Shown: piece by piece, positions 1-5,109 of the stretch
Numbering within the stretch: position 1 is the stretch's first letter
Layout of the letters: each line of letters opens with the position of its first letter
NCBI GenBank assembly: GCA_021827875.1
Contig: JAKAUA010000032.1
Span: 1 to 14,312 of the forward strand
DNA length: 14,312 nucleotides
Reading direction: 5' to 3'
Source: a bacterium
Lineage (GTDB): Bacteria > Babelota > Babeliae > Babelales > Vermiphilaceae
The notes under the pieces: generated by a model
Database searches by the model: none
Seen by the model: only the letters and a program-made list of their open reading frames with translations
What the model was told of the DNA's origin: nothing
Program-made: the position numbers and the translations under genes

Positions 1-66
1 AAAAATTACAAGAAACAAGCCACAGATAAAATTAATTACCCTGAAGAACGGGTAATGTTAAGTTAA
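1..66 (+). CDS. Partial CDS: C-terminal tail of a probable TrkH/KtrB-type K+ translocation subunit
   Basis: The reading frame is open from the first base of the window to a TAA at 64-66, giving 21 residues that end in YPEERVMLS. Tails of the form Y-P-E-x-x-V-(L/M)-hydrophobic are, as I recall, common at the C-terminus of TrkH/KtrB membrane subunits. The frame lies directly upstream of a KtrA/TrkA-type regulator on the same strand, which is the usual ktrB-ktrA order. The fragment contains no membrane segment or selectivity filter, so the call rests on the short tail and the neighbour. The gap to the next gene is 65 bp and carries a palindromic element. It could instead be a chance open frame. 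Confidence 0.5.
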   Translation, partial: KNYKKQATDKINYPEERVMLS

Positions 67-112
67 TCCGACTTCGCTAATCCAGGCCTCACGGCTTGGC
101 TAGCACGACGGA
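67..112. repeat. Palindromic intergenic element between ktrB-like tail and ktrA
   Basis: An imperfect inverted repeat lies in the gap. TCCG at 67-70 pairs with CGGA at 109-112, GCTA at 76-79 with TAGC at 101-104, CCA at 82-84 with TGG at 97-99, and GCC at 86-88 with GGC at 93-95, around a TCAC loop. Bases 75-89 match 13 of 15 positions of a 16-bp word found exactly at 3781-3796 and 14032-14047. This looks like a degenerate member of a dispersed palindromic spacer family. There is no T-tract after the stem, so it is not a standard terminator. Confidence 0.55.
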
Positions 113-131
113 CTAGAAAGGATTTTAAATT

Positions 132-773
132 ATGAAAGTATGCGTTATAGGACTAGGCCGCTTTGGCTATGAGGTTGCCACTGGCCTGGCAGACAATGGC
201 GTTGAAGTTATGGCCATTGATAGTAATGAGACTATTGTTGCCTCTATAAAAGACAATGTTACTCAAGCGATCTGTATGAACGTTACCGATGAATCGGTAA
301 TGCGCAATGTGGGCATAGAAGAGATGGAGACCGTTGTGGTAGCCATGGCAGAGAATTTTGCCGAATCAATTCTGCTCACCGCGCTGGTAAAAAAACGTCT
401 GGGTGTTAAAACAGTAATTGCTCGTGCTATTAACGATATTCATTCAGAAATTTTGATGCTGGTGGGTGCCGACCGCACTATTTTACCTGAAAAAGAGATT
501 GGACGCCGCCTGGCAGATAGTCTAAGCTCACCATTCCCCGACTTGGTACGACTGTCAAAGAATTTCTCAGTTACTCCTTTTAAAGCGCCCGATCGCTTTG
601 TGGGTAGAACTATTAATGAGCTTGATTTGTCTCACCATTACCAAATTAACTGTCTTGGCATAAAAAAGGATGACAGTATTATTACCGCACATCCGGAATA
701 TGTCATTATGCCCGGCGATCAGCTCGTTTGTGCTGGCAGCACCAATGATTTGGAAGAGGCCGCACAAGAGTAG
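132..773 (+). CDS. ktrA: KtrA/TrkA-type K+ uptake regulatory (RCK) protein
   Basis: This is a cytoplasmic gating subunit of a K+ uptake system. It binds nucleotide and controls a TrkH/KtrB membrane subunit. Residues 1 to about 125 form the RCK N (Rossmann) domain, with glycine motif GLGRFG at 7-12 and an acidic residue (D30) at the end of the second strand. The segment ARAINDIHSEILMLVGAD near 98-114 is typical of the family. Residues about 135-213 form the C-terminal TrkA_C domain and include PEYVIMPGDQLV. A single RCK unit of 213 residues fits KtrA/KtrC rather than the double-length TrkA of E. coli. The start is supported by AGAAAGGA at 115-122, 9 nt before ATG. The preceding frame looks like the tail of its membrane partner. 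The family call is secure; the exact subfamily name is less so. Confidence 0.9.
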   Translation: MKVCVIGLGRFGYEVATGLADNGVEVMAIDSNETIVASIKDNVTQAICMNVTDESVMRNVGIEEMETVVVAMAENFAESILLTALVKKRLGVKTVIARAINDIHSEILMLVGADRTILPEKEIGRRLADSLSSPFPDLVRLSKNFSVTPFKAPDRFVGRTINELDLSHHYQINCLGIKKDDSIITAHPEYVIMPGDQLVCAGSTNDLEEAAQE

Positions 774-785
774 CGACAAAAACCA

Positions 786-814
786 TTGCAGAAGTGTGAC
801 CTTTATATTACAAT
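786..814 (+). promoter_or_regulatory. Predicted promoter of the toxin-antitoxin pair (leaderless)
   Basis: The -35 box TTGCAG (786-791) and -10 box TACAAT (809-814) are separated by exactly 17 bp. Counting 7 nt from the last base of the -10 box puts the start point at 821, the A of the toxin ATG. There is no Shine-Dalgarno sequence upstream, so the mRNA may be leaderless. Confidence 0.5.
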
Positions 815-820
815 AAGAAC

Positions 821-1150
821 ATGAGTATGATTAAATTCGTCATCTACCAAACATCCTCCGGTAAAGAACCTTATTCTGAATGGGAAGACAATCTGGATTA
901 TTCTATACTGGATAAGGTCAGAAGCAGAATCGCTCGCGTGAGACTTGGCAATTTTGGAGATGCCAAAATGCTCAAAGGCGCTAATGGCGTGTGGGAACTA
1001 CGAATAGATTGTGGCCCCGGATATCGAATCTATTTTGGAAAAATAGGGCAAACTATAGTTATCTTATTAACAGGCGGGGATAAAAAGAGTCAAAAAAGCG
1101 ATGTTGAAAAAGCAAAGCGATACTGGCTTGATTATAAGGATAAAATATGA
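821..1150 (+). CDS. RelE/ParE-superfamily toxin, HigB-like (Gp49/addiction-module killer type)
   Basis: This is a small basic protein of 109 residues. Toxins of this fold usually cleave mRNA on the ribosome. The C-terminal half carries the family pattern: GVWELRIDCGPGYRIYFG at 56-73, then a hydrophobic strand TIVILLTGGDKKSQ at 78-91, then AKRYW at 98-102. This matches the addiction-module killer subfamily (phage-derived Gp49-like). The upstream sequence lacks a Shine-Dalgarno motif; an alternative ATG lies six bases downstream at 827. The stop codon overlaps the start of the antitoxin gene by ATGA (1147-1150), giving translational coupling in toxin-first order, as in higBA pairs. Activity is inferred; nothing in the frame looks broken. 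Confidence 0.88.
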   Translation: MSMIKFVIYQTSSGKEPYSEWEDNLDYSILDKVRSRIARVRLGNFGDAKMLKGANGVWELRIDCGPGYRIYFGKIGQTIVILLTGGDKKSQKSDVEKAKRYWLDYKDKI

Positions 1151-1455
1151 AAAAAAGAATCTTCAGAACATATGAAGAAAAACTCATGGAAGATTTGCAA
1201 GATGTCGATCGTGCTATTGGGTATCTCAATGAAGCACTCATGGACGAAGATCCGCGAGTTTTTCTTTTAGCACTTAAAGATGTCTACGCTGCTCAGGATA
1301 TTGATATGACCGAACTCGCTAGAAAAACAGACCTCAGCAGAGAAAATTTATATCGCATATTATCACCTAAAGGTAATCCCAAATTGACTAGCATTATATC
1401 TCTTTTAAATGCAGTAGGATTTTCTTTAGCAATTCAGCCAACGATCAAAAAATAA
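1147..1455 (+). CDS. HTH antitoxin of the HigA-like addiction-module antidote family
   Basis: This is a 102-residue DNA-binding antitoxin partner of the preceding toxin. The N-terminal part (about 1-50) is the helical segment typical of the addiction-module antidote family, including AIGYLNEAL at 23-31. Residues about 53-72 form the helix-turn-helix (DMTELARKTDLSRENLYRIL), followed by the family-typical GNPKL and a terminal helix ending in a short strand. It overlaps the toxin by four bases. Antitoxins of this type usually bind the toxin and repress their own promoter, so the promoter at 786-814 is the expected operator site, although I see no strong palindrome there. Confidence 0.9.
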   Translation: MKKRIFRTYEEKLMEDLQDVDRAIGYLNEALMDEDPRVFLLALKDVYAAQDIDMTELARKTDLSRENLYRILSPKGNPKLTSIISLLNAVGFSLAIQPTIKK

Positions 1456-1596
1456 TGATCATATTTTATTGAATTGATTTTATAGCAAGAATCGCTAAGC
1501 ACAACACATTTTACTGCGTTGATTGACATTGGGCCATCAGGATTGTATTGCCTTATCACGATTGTGTCTTATTTAACGCTGCTTGCTTTAGACAAT

Positions 1597-1628
1597 AAAA
1601 AAGCTCGGTTTTTATGCCGAGCTTTTTA
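1597..1628. terminator. Bidirectional rho-independent terminator between the TA pair and rplU
   Basis: Perfect 11-bp arms (AAAAAGCTCGG at 1598-1608 and CCGAGCTTTTT at 1617-1627) flank an 8-nt loop. There is a T-tract on the right and an A-tract on the left, so it can stop transcription of the antitoxin from the left and rplU from the right. The 140 bp between the antitoxin stop and this hairpin hold no recognisable gene. Confidence 0.88.
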
Positions 1629-1654
1629 TTTTTGATTGTTCTATAAGAGCAAAT

Positions 1655-1981
1655 TTAGATAGCTTCGATACGAACAATGGTCATTTGTTGACGATGGCCA
1701 CGTTTTACGCGTACTTTGTGACGACGTTTAAAACGGAAAGCAATCACTTTAGGACCCTTCATTTGTTTAACGATAGATGCTTTTACTGCACCGGTTACAA
1801 AAGGGGTACCTACTTCAAATTTGTCATCGGCGCTTTTGCGGAACAAAACTTCTTTAAATTCAACTTTGTTACCGGCTTCGCCTTCAATTTTTTCAATAGC
1901 TACGGTTTTACCAACGATAGCTTGGTATTGCTTGCTGCCATTTTGAAAAATTGCATATTTATCAAATGTTACTGTTTCCAT
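1655..1981 (-). CDS. rplU: 50S ribosomal protein L21
   Basis: This is a 108-residue large-subunit ribosomal protein that binds 23S rRNA. The N-terminal core KYAIFQNGSKQY (8-19) corresponds to the usual YAIF.TGGKQY start of L21. The C-terminus, KVIAFRFKRRHKVRVKRGHR at 78-97 followed by a TIVRIEAI strand, is the basic L21 signature. The protein starts about seven residues earlier than most L21 proteins. That start is supported by AGGA eight nt upstream, and the methionine here is the only one available. The usual downstream partner rpmA (L27) is absent: a terminator follows within 30 bp, so the gene is a single-gene unit. Confidence 0.96.
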   Translation of the reverse strand: METVTFDKYAIFQNGSKQYQAIVGKTVAIEKIEGEAGNKVEFKEVLFRKSADDKFEVGTPFVTGAVKASIVKQMKGPKVIAFRFKRRHKVRVKRGHRQQMTIVRIEAI

Positions 1982-2029
1982 TTTCTCTATCCTACCTGAT
2001 GAGATCTATGATATTTTTGGGGTAATTTT

Positions 2030-2056
2030 TTTATACGTTTTCTCATATTGTATCAA
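2030..2056 (-). promoter_or_regulatory. Weak candidate promoter for rplU
   Basis: On the minus strand TTGATA (complement of 2051-2056) and TATAAA (complement of 2030-2035) lie 15 bp apart. The boxes are good but the spacing is short. The rplU leader from here would be about 40 nt. Confidence 0.3.
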
Positions 2057-2116
2057 ATATATAGGTAACGTCCAGCACTTTTAGCTAATTTTCCCACGCT
2101 TATAAGAGTTTTTACC

Positions 2117-2201
2117 CATCCGCCGTTGCCAACCTTTCTCGCCGTAGCGATGTCATAGCAGAGGCGGATGCTATGGCGGGATAGGGATGGCGCGCCATCC
2201 C
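2117..2201. repeat. Nested GC-rich palindromic intergenic element
   Basis: This is in the 395-bp divergent gap between rplU and the translocase gene, which holds no credible coding sequence. CATCCGCC (2117-2124) pairs with GGCGGATG (2163-2170). GCCGTAGC (2141-2148) pairs, with one G-T wobble, with GCTATGGC (2170-2177). CATAGC (2154-2159) pairs with GCTATG (2170-2175). The element ends with a perfect 18-bp palindrome of arms GGGATGGCG and CGCCATCCC (2184-2201). The stems share bases, so alternative folds are possible. The block is much richer in GC than its surroundings. Confidence 0.6.
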
Positions 2202-2327
2202 ATTTTCTATTTGAAACATTTACGTTCCCATTCTGTCCAAGTTGCATCAAAAGACGAAACAACCCCCATCAACCAGGGATTATTGCTATTAAAATATTGC
2301 GGCTTGATGATTTTCCCATTAAACTAA

Positions 2328-2356
2328 TTGAAGTTGATACAATTCTAACCTATATA
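2328..2356 (+). promoter_or_regulatory. Predicted promoter of the nucleotide translocase gene
   Basis: TTGAAG (2328-2333) and TATATA (2351-2356) are separated by 17 bp. The predicted start point near 2363 leaves a leader of about 14 nt that includes the AGAAAGG ribosome-binding site at 2365-2371. Confidence 0.55.
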
Positions 2357-2376
2357 CATCTAAAAGAAAGGTGTCT

Positions 2377-3771
2377 ATGTTTACGCAAGTGGTGCATTAT
2401 ATTTACCCAGATCTCAAGCGAGAAGAGATTAAGAAATTCGGATTACTCGCTCTCACCTTCTTCTTCACCATCGGTGCATATTGGGCGCTACGCCTTCTTA
2501 AAGATGTAATCTTCTTTAAACTTGCATTCCCTGCTGATCTTGGCTGGCTTCCAAATCAAGGCGGAAAATTTCAAACTGATGCTAAATTCTACTCTGTCTT
2601 TGTGGTAATCGCTCTCGTTGCTGTTTACACCAAATTGATTGATATGTTTGAAAAACATAAATTGTTCTACATTCTCTGCACAGCCTACGCTATTTTGTTT
2701 ACCGGTATTACCGCCGTTTTATTTGCGCAAGCAACTTTGGGCGATGCATACTTAGGTAAAACAATATTGGCAACCATGGGCTGGGTTTCATACTTCGCAA
2801 TCGAAAGCTTTGGTTCTATTCTTGTTGCATTCTTCTGGTCATTTACCAGCTCCATTACCACAACTGATGCTGCAAAACGTGGCTATCCGTTAATTATTGC
2901 CGGTGCGCAAGTGGGTGCTATTTTAGGCTCTGCATTGAACTACTTCAGCTCAGTATTTGCGCCATGGAAGTTATTTGCGGTATGTACCTTAGCGGTCATT
3001 TCAATTATGGCAGTTATTTCTTACTTTATGCGTGCTATTCCTACAGAACAACGCGTTGGTAACAAAGCAGCTCACGCAACCGAAAAAGCAAAAGAAGGCT
3101 TCTTCGAAGGTCTTTTTGCAGGCCTTCGCCTCCTTTTAACCCGTCGTTATTTGGTTGGAATTCTTATTGTTTCAACTTTTTATGAAGTGGTTAATACCAT
3201 CGTTGATTACCAAATGAAGATGCAAGCTGCTGTGCATCCTTACTACGCCGATAGCGCTCACTTCCAAGAATTCTTGTCTCTGTATGGTATGGCAACCAAT
3301 ACCTTGGCATTGTTCATGGCATTGTTGGGAACCAGCTACTTGATTAAACGTTTTGGTTTAATCTTTGGCTTGCTCTTCTTCCCTACTGGTCTTGGCCTTG
3401 CTTTGGGTGGTCTATACCTCTTCTTCCAAGGTTCACCTACACCAAGCGCATTGCTCTGGGCAACCTTTGGTGTGATGATGTTGGCAAAAGGTATTTCTTA
3501 TGCAGTCAGTAACCCAACCAAAGAAATGATGTACATCCCAACCAGCAAAGACGTTAAGTTTAAAGCTAAAGGGGTGATTGACACCTTGGGCAGTCGCGTT
3601 GCAAAAGCAAGTGGCGCTAAAATTAATAAGCTATTCCAACATTCTCTTGCTGATTTAATGACCTATGGTACCTTCTTGAGCTTTGGCTTGATTGGTATCT
3701 GGTTTGCAGCTGCGCTCTATGTTGGCCGCAAAAATGCTAAACTTACTTCAGAAGGCAAAATTGTTGAATAA
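2377..3771 (+). CDS. tlc: Non-mitochondrial ATP/ADP translocase (Tlc/NTT nucleotide transporter)
   Basis: This is an inner-membrane nucleotide carrier of the TLC family, used by intracellular bacteria to exchange host ATP for ADP or to import nucleotides. It has 464 residues and about 11-12 hydrophobic segments (for example about 19-41, 71-88, 95-117, 131-152, 197-218, 255-275, 300-350, 429-450). Charged residues sit where the family has its functionally important ones: K42 in LLKD, E143 in FAIESFGS, E270 in FYEVVNT, and the Lys-rich loop 391-398 followed by ID and SRVAKASG. I chose ATG 2377 because AGAAAGG (2365-2371) lies 5 nt upstream; a GTG at 2371 overlaps that site. It is a single-gene unit with its own promoter and terminator. 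Substrate (ATP/ADP exchange or proton-driven NTP uptake) cannot be read from sequence. Confidence 0.93.
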   Translation: MFTQVVHYIYPDLKREEIKKFGLLALTFFFTIGAYWALRLLKDVIFFKLAFPADLGWLPNQGGKFQTDAKFYSVFVVIALVAVYTKLIDMFEKHKLFYILCTAYAILFTGITAVLFAQATLGDAYLGKTILATMGWVSYFAIESFGSILVAFFWSFTSSITTTDAAKRGYPLIIAGAQVGAILGSALNYFSSVFAPWKLFAVCTLAVISIMAVISYFMRAIPTEQRVGNKAAHATEKAKEGFFEGLFAGLRLLLTRRYLVGILIVSTFYEVVNTIVDYQMKMQAAVHPYYADSAHFQEFLSLYGMATNTLALFMALLGTSYLIKRFGLIFGLLFFPTGLGLALGGLYLFFQGSPTPSALLWATFGVMMLAKGISYAVSNPTKEMMYIPTSKDVKFKAKGVIDTLGSRVAKASGAKINKLFQHSLADLMTYGTFLSFGLIGIWFAAALYVGRKNAKLTSEGKIVE

Positions 3772-3780
3772 ATCCTCCTA

Positions 3781-3885
3781 CGCTTATCCGGGCCTTTTCG
3801 CCTTCGTTAAAACTTCGGCGGAACAGGCCGGCAGTGCCGCCATAGCCCTCCGGGCGACGGCGCATCGGCAAGCTTCGGCGGACGC
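3781..3885. repeat. GC-rich palindromic intergenic element downstream of the translocase
   Basis: The block begins ten bases after the translocase stop. It opens with a 16-bp word (3781-3796) identical to 14032-14047. CTTCGGCGGA occurs twice, at 3813-3822 and 3873-3882, exactly 60 bp apart. TCCG near the left end pairs with CGGA (3879-3882) at the right. Inner pairings include GGCGG with CCGCC around the palindrome GGCAGTGCC. The only open frames here are by-products of GC-rich repeats and are not called as genes. Confidence 0.6.
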
Positions 3886-3928
3886 AGCAATAATCTTTAT
3901 GAGAATTGCTGTAAAGTTATAACAAAAT

Positions 3929-3970
3929 AAAAGCGCTCAACGGATCATAAAACCGTTGGGCGCTTTTAAA
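3929..3970 (+). terminator. Rho-independent terminator after the translocase gene
   Basis: The 15-bp arms AAAAGCGCTCAACGG (3929-3943) and CCGTTGGGCGCTTTT (3953-3967) pair with a single G-T wobble around a 9-nt loop, and end in a T-tract. It lies after the GC-rich element and before the ppa ribosome-binding site, so it separates the two genes. Confidence 0.85.
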
Positions 3971-4018
3971 TAATGATTAATCAGTTACCCATGATTCCGT
4001 AATGGAGGAAAAAATATC

Positions 4019-4540
4019 ATGTCATTCGCGCATATCACTATAGGAAGCAAAGCACCCGAAATTATTAACGTTGTAATCGAGATTCCCCGCGGTGCGCGTA
4101 ATAAATATGAATATAATGAAGAGATGGATGCGATCACTCTTGATCGTGTACTGCACTCTCCCTTCTTTTATCCGACTGATTATGGCTTTGTTCCTCATAC
4201 TAGATCAGAAGATGGCGATCATCTTGATATTTTAGTACTCATCACTCAACCAACCTTTCCTGGCTGCGTAATGCAAGTTCGCCCTATTGGTGTGCTCGAT
4301 TTAGAAGATGAAGCAGGCAGAGATTGGAAAATTATTGCAGTAGCAGATAAAGATCCTTACTACAAAACGGTATCTACTATTGATGACGTCAACATTCATC
4401 TTAAGCGAGAAATTAAGCACTTCTTTGAAACATACAAAGATCTTGAAGAAGGCAAGATGAGCAAAGTACGTGGTTGGGAATCAAAAGAAAAAGCATTCCA
4501 AGTAATTAAAGAAGCGCAAGAGCGGTTTGAGCAAGAATAG
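4019..4540 (+). CDS. ppa: Family I inorganic pyrophosphatase
   Basis: This is a soluble cytoplasmic enzyme that hydrolyses pyrophosphate to phosphate with Mg2+ and pulls nucleic acid and aminoacyl-tRNA synthesis forward. The 173-residue length is standard. The active-site residues fall at, or within two positions of, the E. coli numbering: E21, K29, E31, R43, Y55, the metal-binding aspartates D65, D67 and D70 in DGDHLDILV, D97, D102, K104, and the Y139-K140 pair. The start is supported by a strong GGAGGAA at 4004-4010, 8 nt before ATG. The last 35 bases overlap the convergent minus-strand gene. No separate promoter stands out in the short gap after the upstream terminator. Confidence 0.97.
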   Translation: MSFAHITIGSKAPEIINVVIEIPRGARNKYEYNEEMDAITLDRVLHSPFFYPTDYGFVPHTRSEDGDHLDILVLITQPTFPGCVMQVRPIGVLDLEDEAGRDWKIIAVADKDPYYKTVSTIDDVNIHLKREIKHFFETYKDLEEGKMSKVRGWESKEKAFQVIKEAQERFEQE

Positions 4541-5021
4541 AGCGTTTATATACTGGAGATTGGTATCTCAAACAACCTGCTCTAAATTTCTCTGAGCTAT
4601 CTTTCATTGTTCTAAACTCAGATGTTAGTTGGGTATCACTTTCCGCGCTTTGAGTAGAGTGATTGTATAACAACCTATTGATGAGATCGTGATTCACCAG
4701 ATAACAAACAACATAGCGCTTTTTTATATTAAGACATCCGCCACATGGCTTTTTTATAAGAATTTTATGGCGTTTTAAAATATTTTTATGCTTTTTAGAC
4801 AGTTTATGTTTAGGATCATCGCACTTCTGCTTTAATGCTTCTATAGCAGCTCTGCCATCTAATTCTTCCGTTAGAATAGTTTCTAATTTCCTATATTGTT
4901 CATCAATATTTTTTATTATTCTTGTATCTGCTTCTCTGTCGGCTGAATGCTGTTCTGCTCCATGCAATGATAAAAATAGTATGCTGCCCAGCATACTTAG
5001 ACATTGAAATATTTTTCTCAT
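4506..5021 (-). CDS. Exported small orphan protein with a CxxC motif
   Basis: I do not recognise this 171-residue protein. The N-terminus is a typical Sec signal: MRK, then a hydrophobic stretch to about residue 18, then a probable cleavage after LHG (before A22). The mature part is helical and charged up to about residue 90 (EQYRKLETILTEEL, KLSKKHKNILKRHK). Next comes a CGGC pair (C93 and C96) with further cysteines at 67, 106 and 150, and a polar tail. The Shine-Dalgarno AAGGAG is 13 nt from ATG, which is long. The 3' end overlaps ppa by 35 bases in antisense. It has its own predicted promoter overlapped by a palindrome. A role at the cell surface or in the host is guesswork; being a real gene is supported by the signal peptide, SD and promoter together. 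Confidence 0.68.
   Translation of the reverse strand: MRKIFQCLSMLGSILFLSLHGAEQHSADREADTRIIKNIDEQYRKLETILTEELDGRAAIEALKQKCDDPKHKLSKKHKNILKRHKILIKKPCGGCLNIKKRYVVCYLVNHDLINRLLYNHSTQSAESDTQLTSEFRTMKDSSEKFRAGCLRYQSPVYKRSILAQTALALL
4556..4569. other. Short stem-loop at the convergent ppa / orphan gene ends
   Basis: GAGAT (4556-4560) and ATCTC (4565-4569) form a perfect 5-bp stem with a TGGT loop, 16 bases after the ppa stop. There is no T-tract, so if it ends transcription it is not by the standard mechanism. It lies inside the coding end of the minus-strand gene. Confidence 0.25.
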
Positions 5022-5045
5022 GATAAAAATACTACTCCTTATCCT

Positions 5046-5082
5046 TAGTTATGGATCATAACTACCATTACCAACGTAACAA
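5046..5082 (-). promoter_or_regulatory. Promoter of the exported orphan gene with an overlapping palindrome (candidate operator)
   Basis: On the minus strand -35 TTGTTA (complement of 5077-5082) and -10 TATGAT (complement of 5055-5060) are 16 bp apart, with a predicted start near 5048. A 19-bp inverted repeat, TAGTTATG-GAT-CATAACTA (5046-5064, perfect 8-bp arms), covers the -10 box and start point. That is the position expected of a repressor site. It lies in the 88-bp gap between mutS and the orphan gene, so the orphan gene need not depend on mutS transcription. Confidence 0.5.
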
Positions 5083-5109
5083 AGAGTATGCAGGAGAATA
5101 AATGCTTTT

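Noticed and set aside
1685..1999. Plus-strand open frame of 104 codons
   Set aside because: It is antisense to rplU, which is unambiguous, and it begins in the middle of that gene without a ribosome-binding site.
2053..2262. Minus-strand open frame of 69 codons in the rplU-translocase gap
   Set aside because: It runs through the GC-rich palindromic element, has no ribosome-binding site and an unconvincing composition; the palindromes explain the lack of stops.
2371..2376. GTG start for the translocase two codons upstream of ATG 2377
   Set aside because: The GTG overlaps the Shine-Dalgarno sequence, which is correctly spaced for ATG 2377 instead.
2168..2509. Plus-strand open frame of 113 codons across the translocase start
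   Set aside because: It reads from the palindrome into the translocase gene in the wrong frame and would span the translocase promoter and ribosome-binding site.
3692..3922. Plus-strand open frame of 76 codons at the end of the translocase gene
   Set aside because: It overlaps the translocase in another frame and then reads the GC-rich repeat; no ribosome-binding site or recognisable protein.
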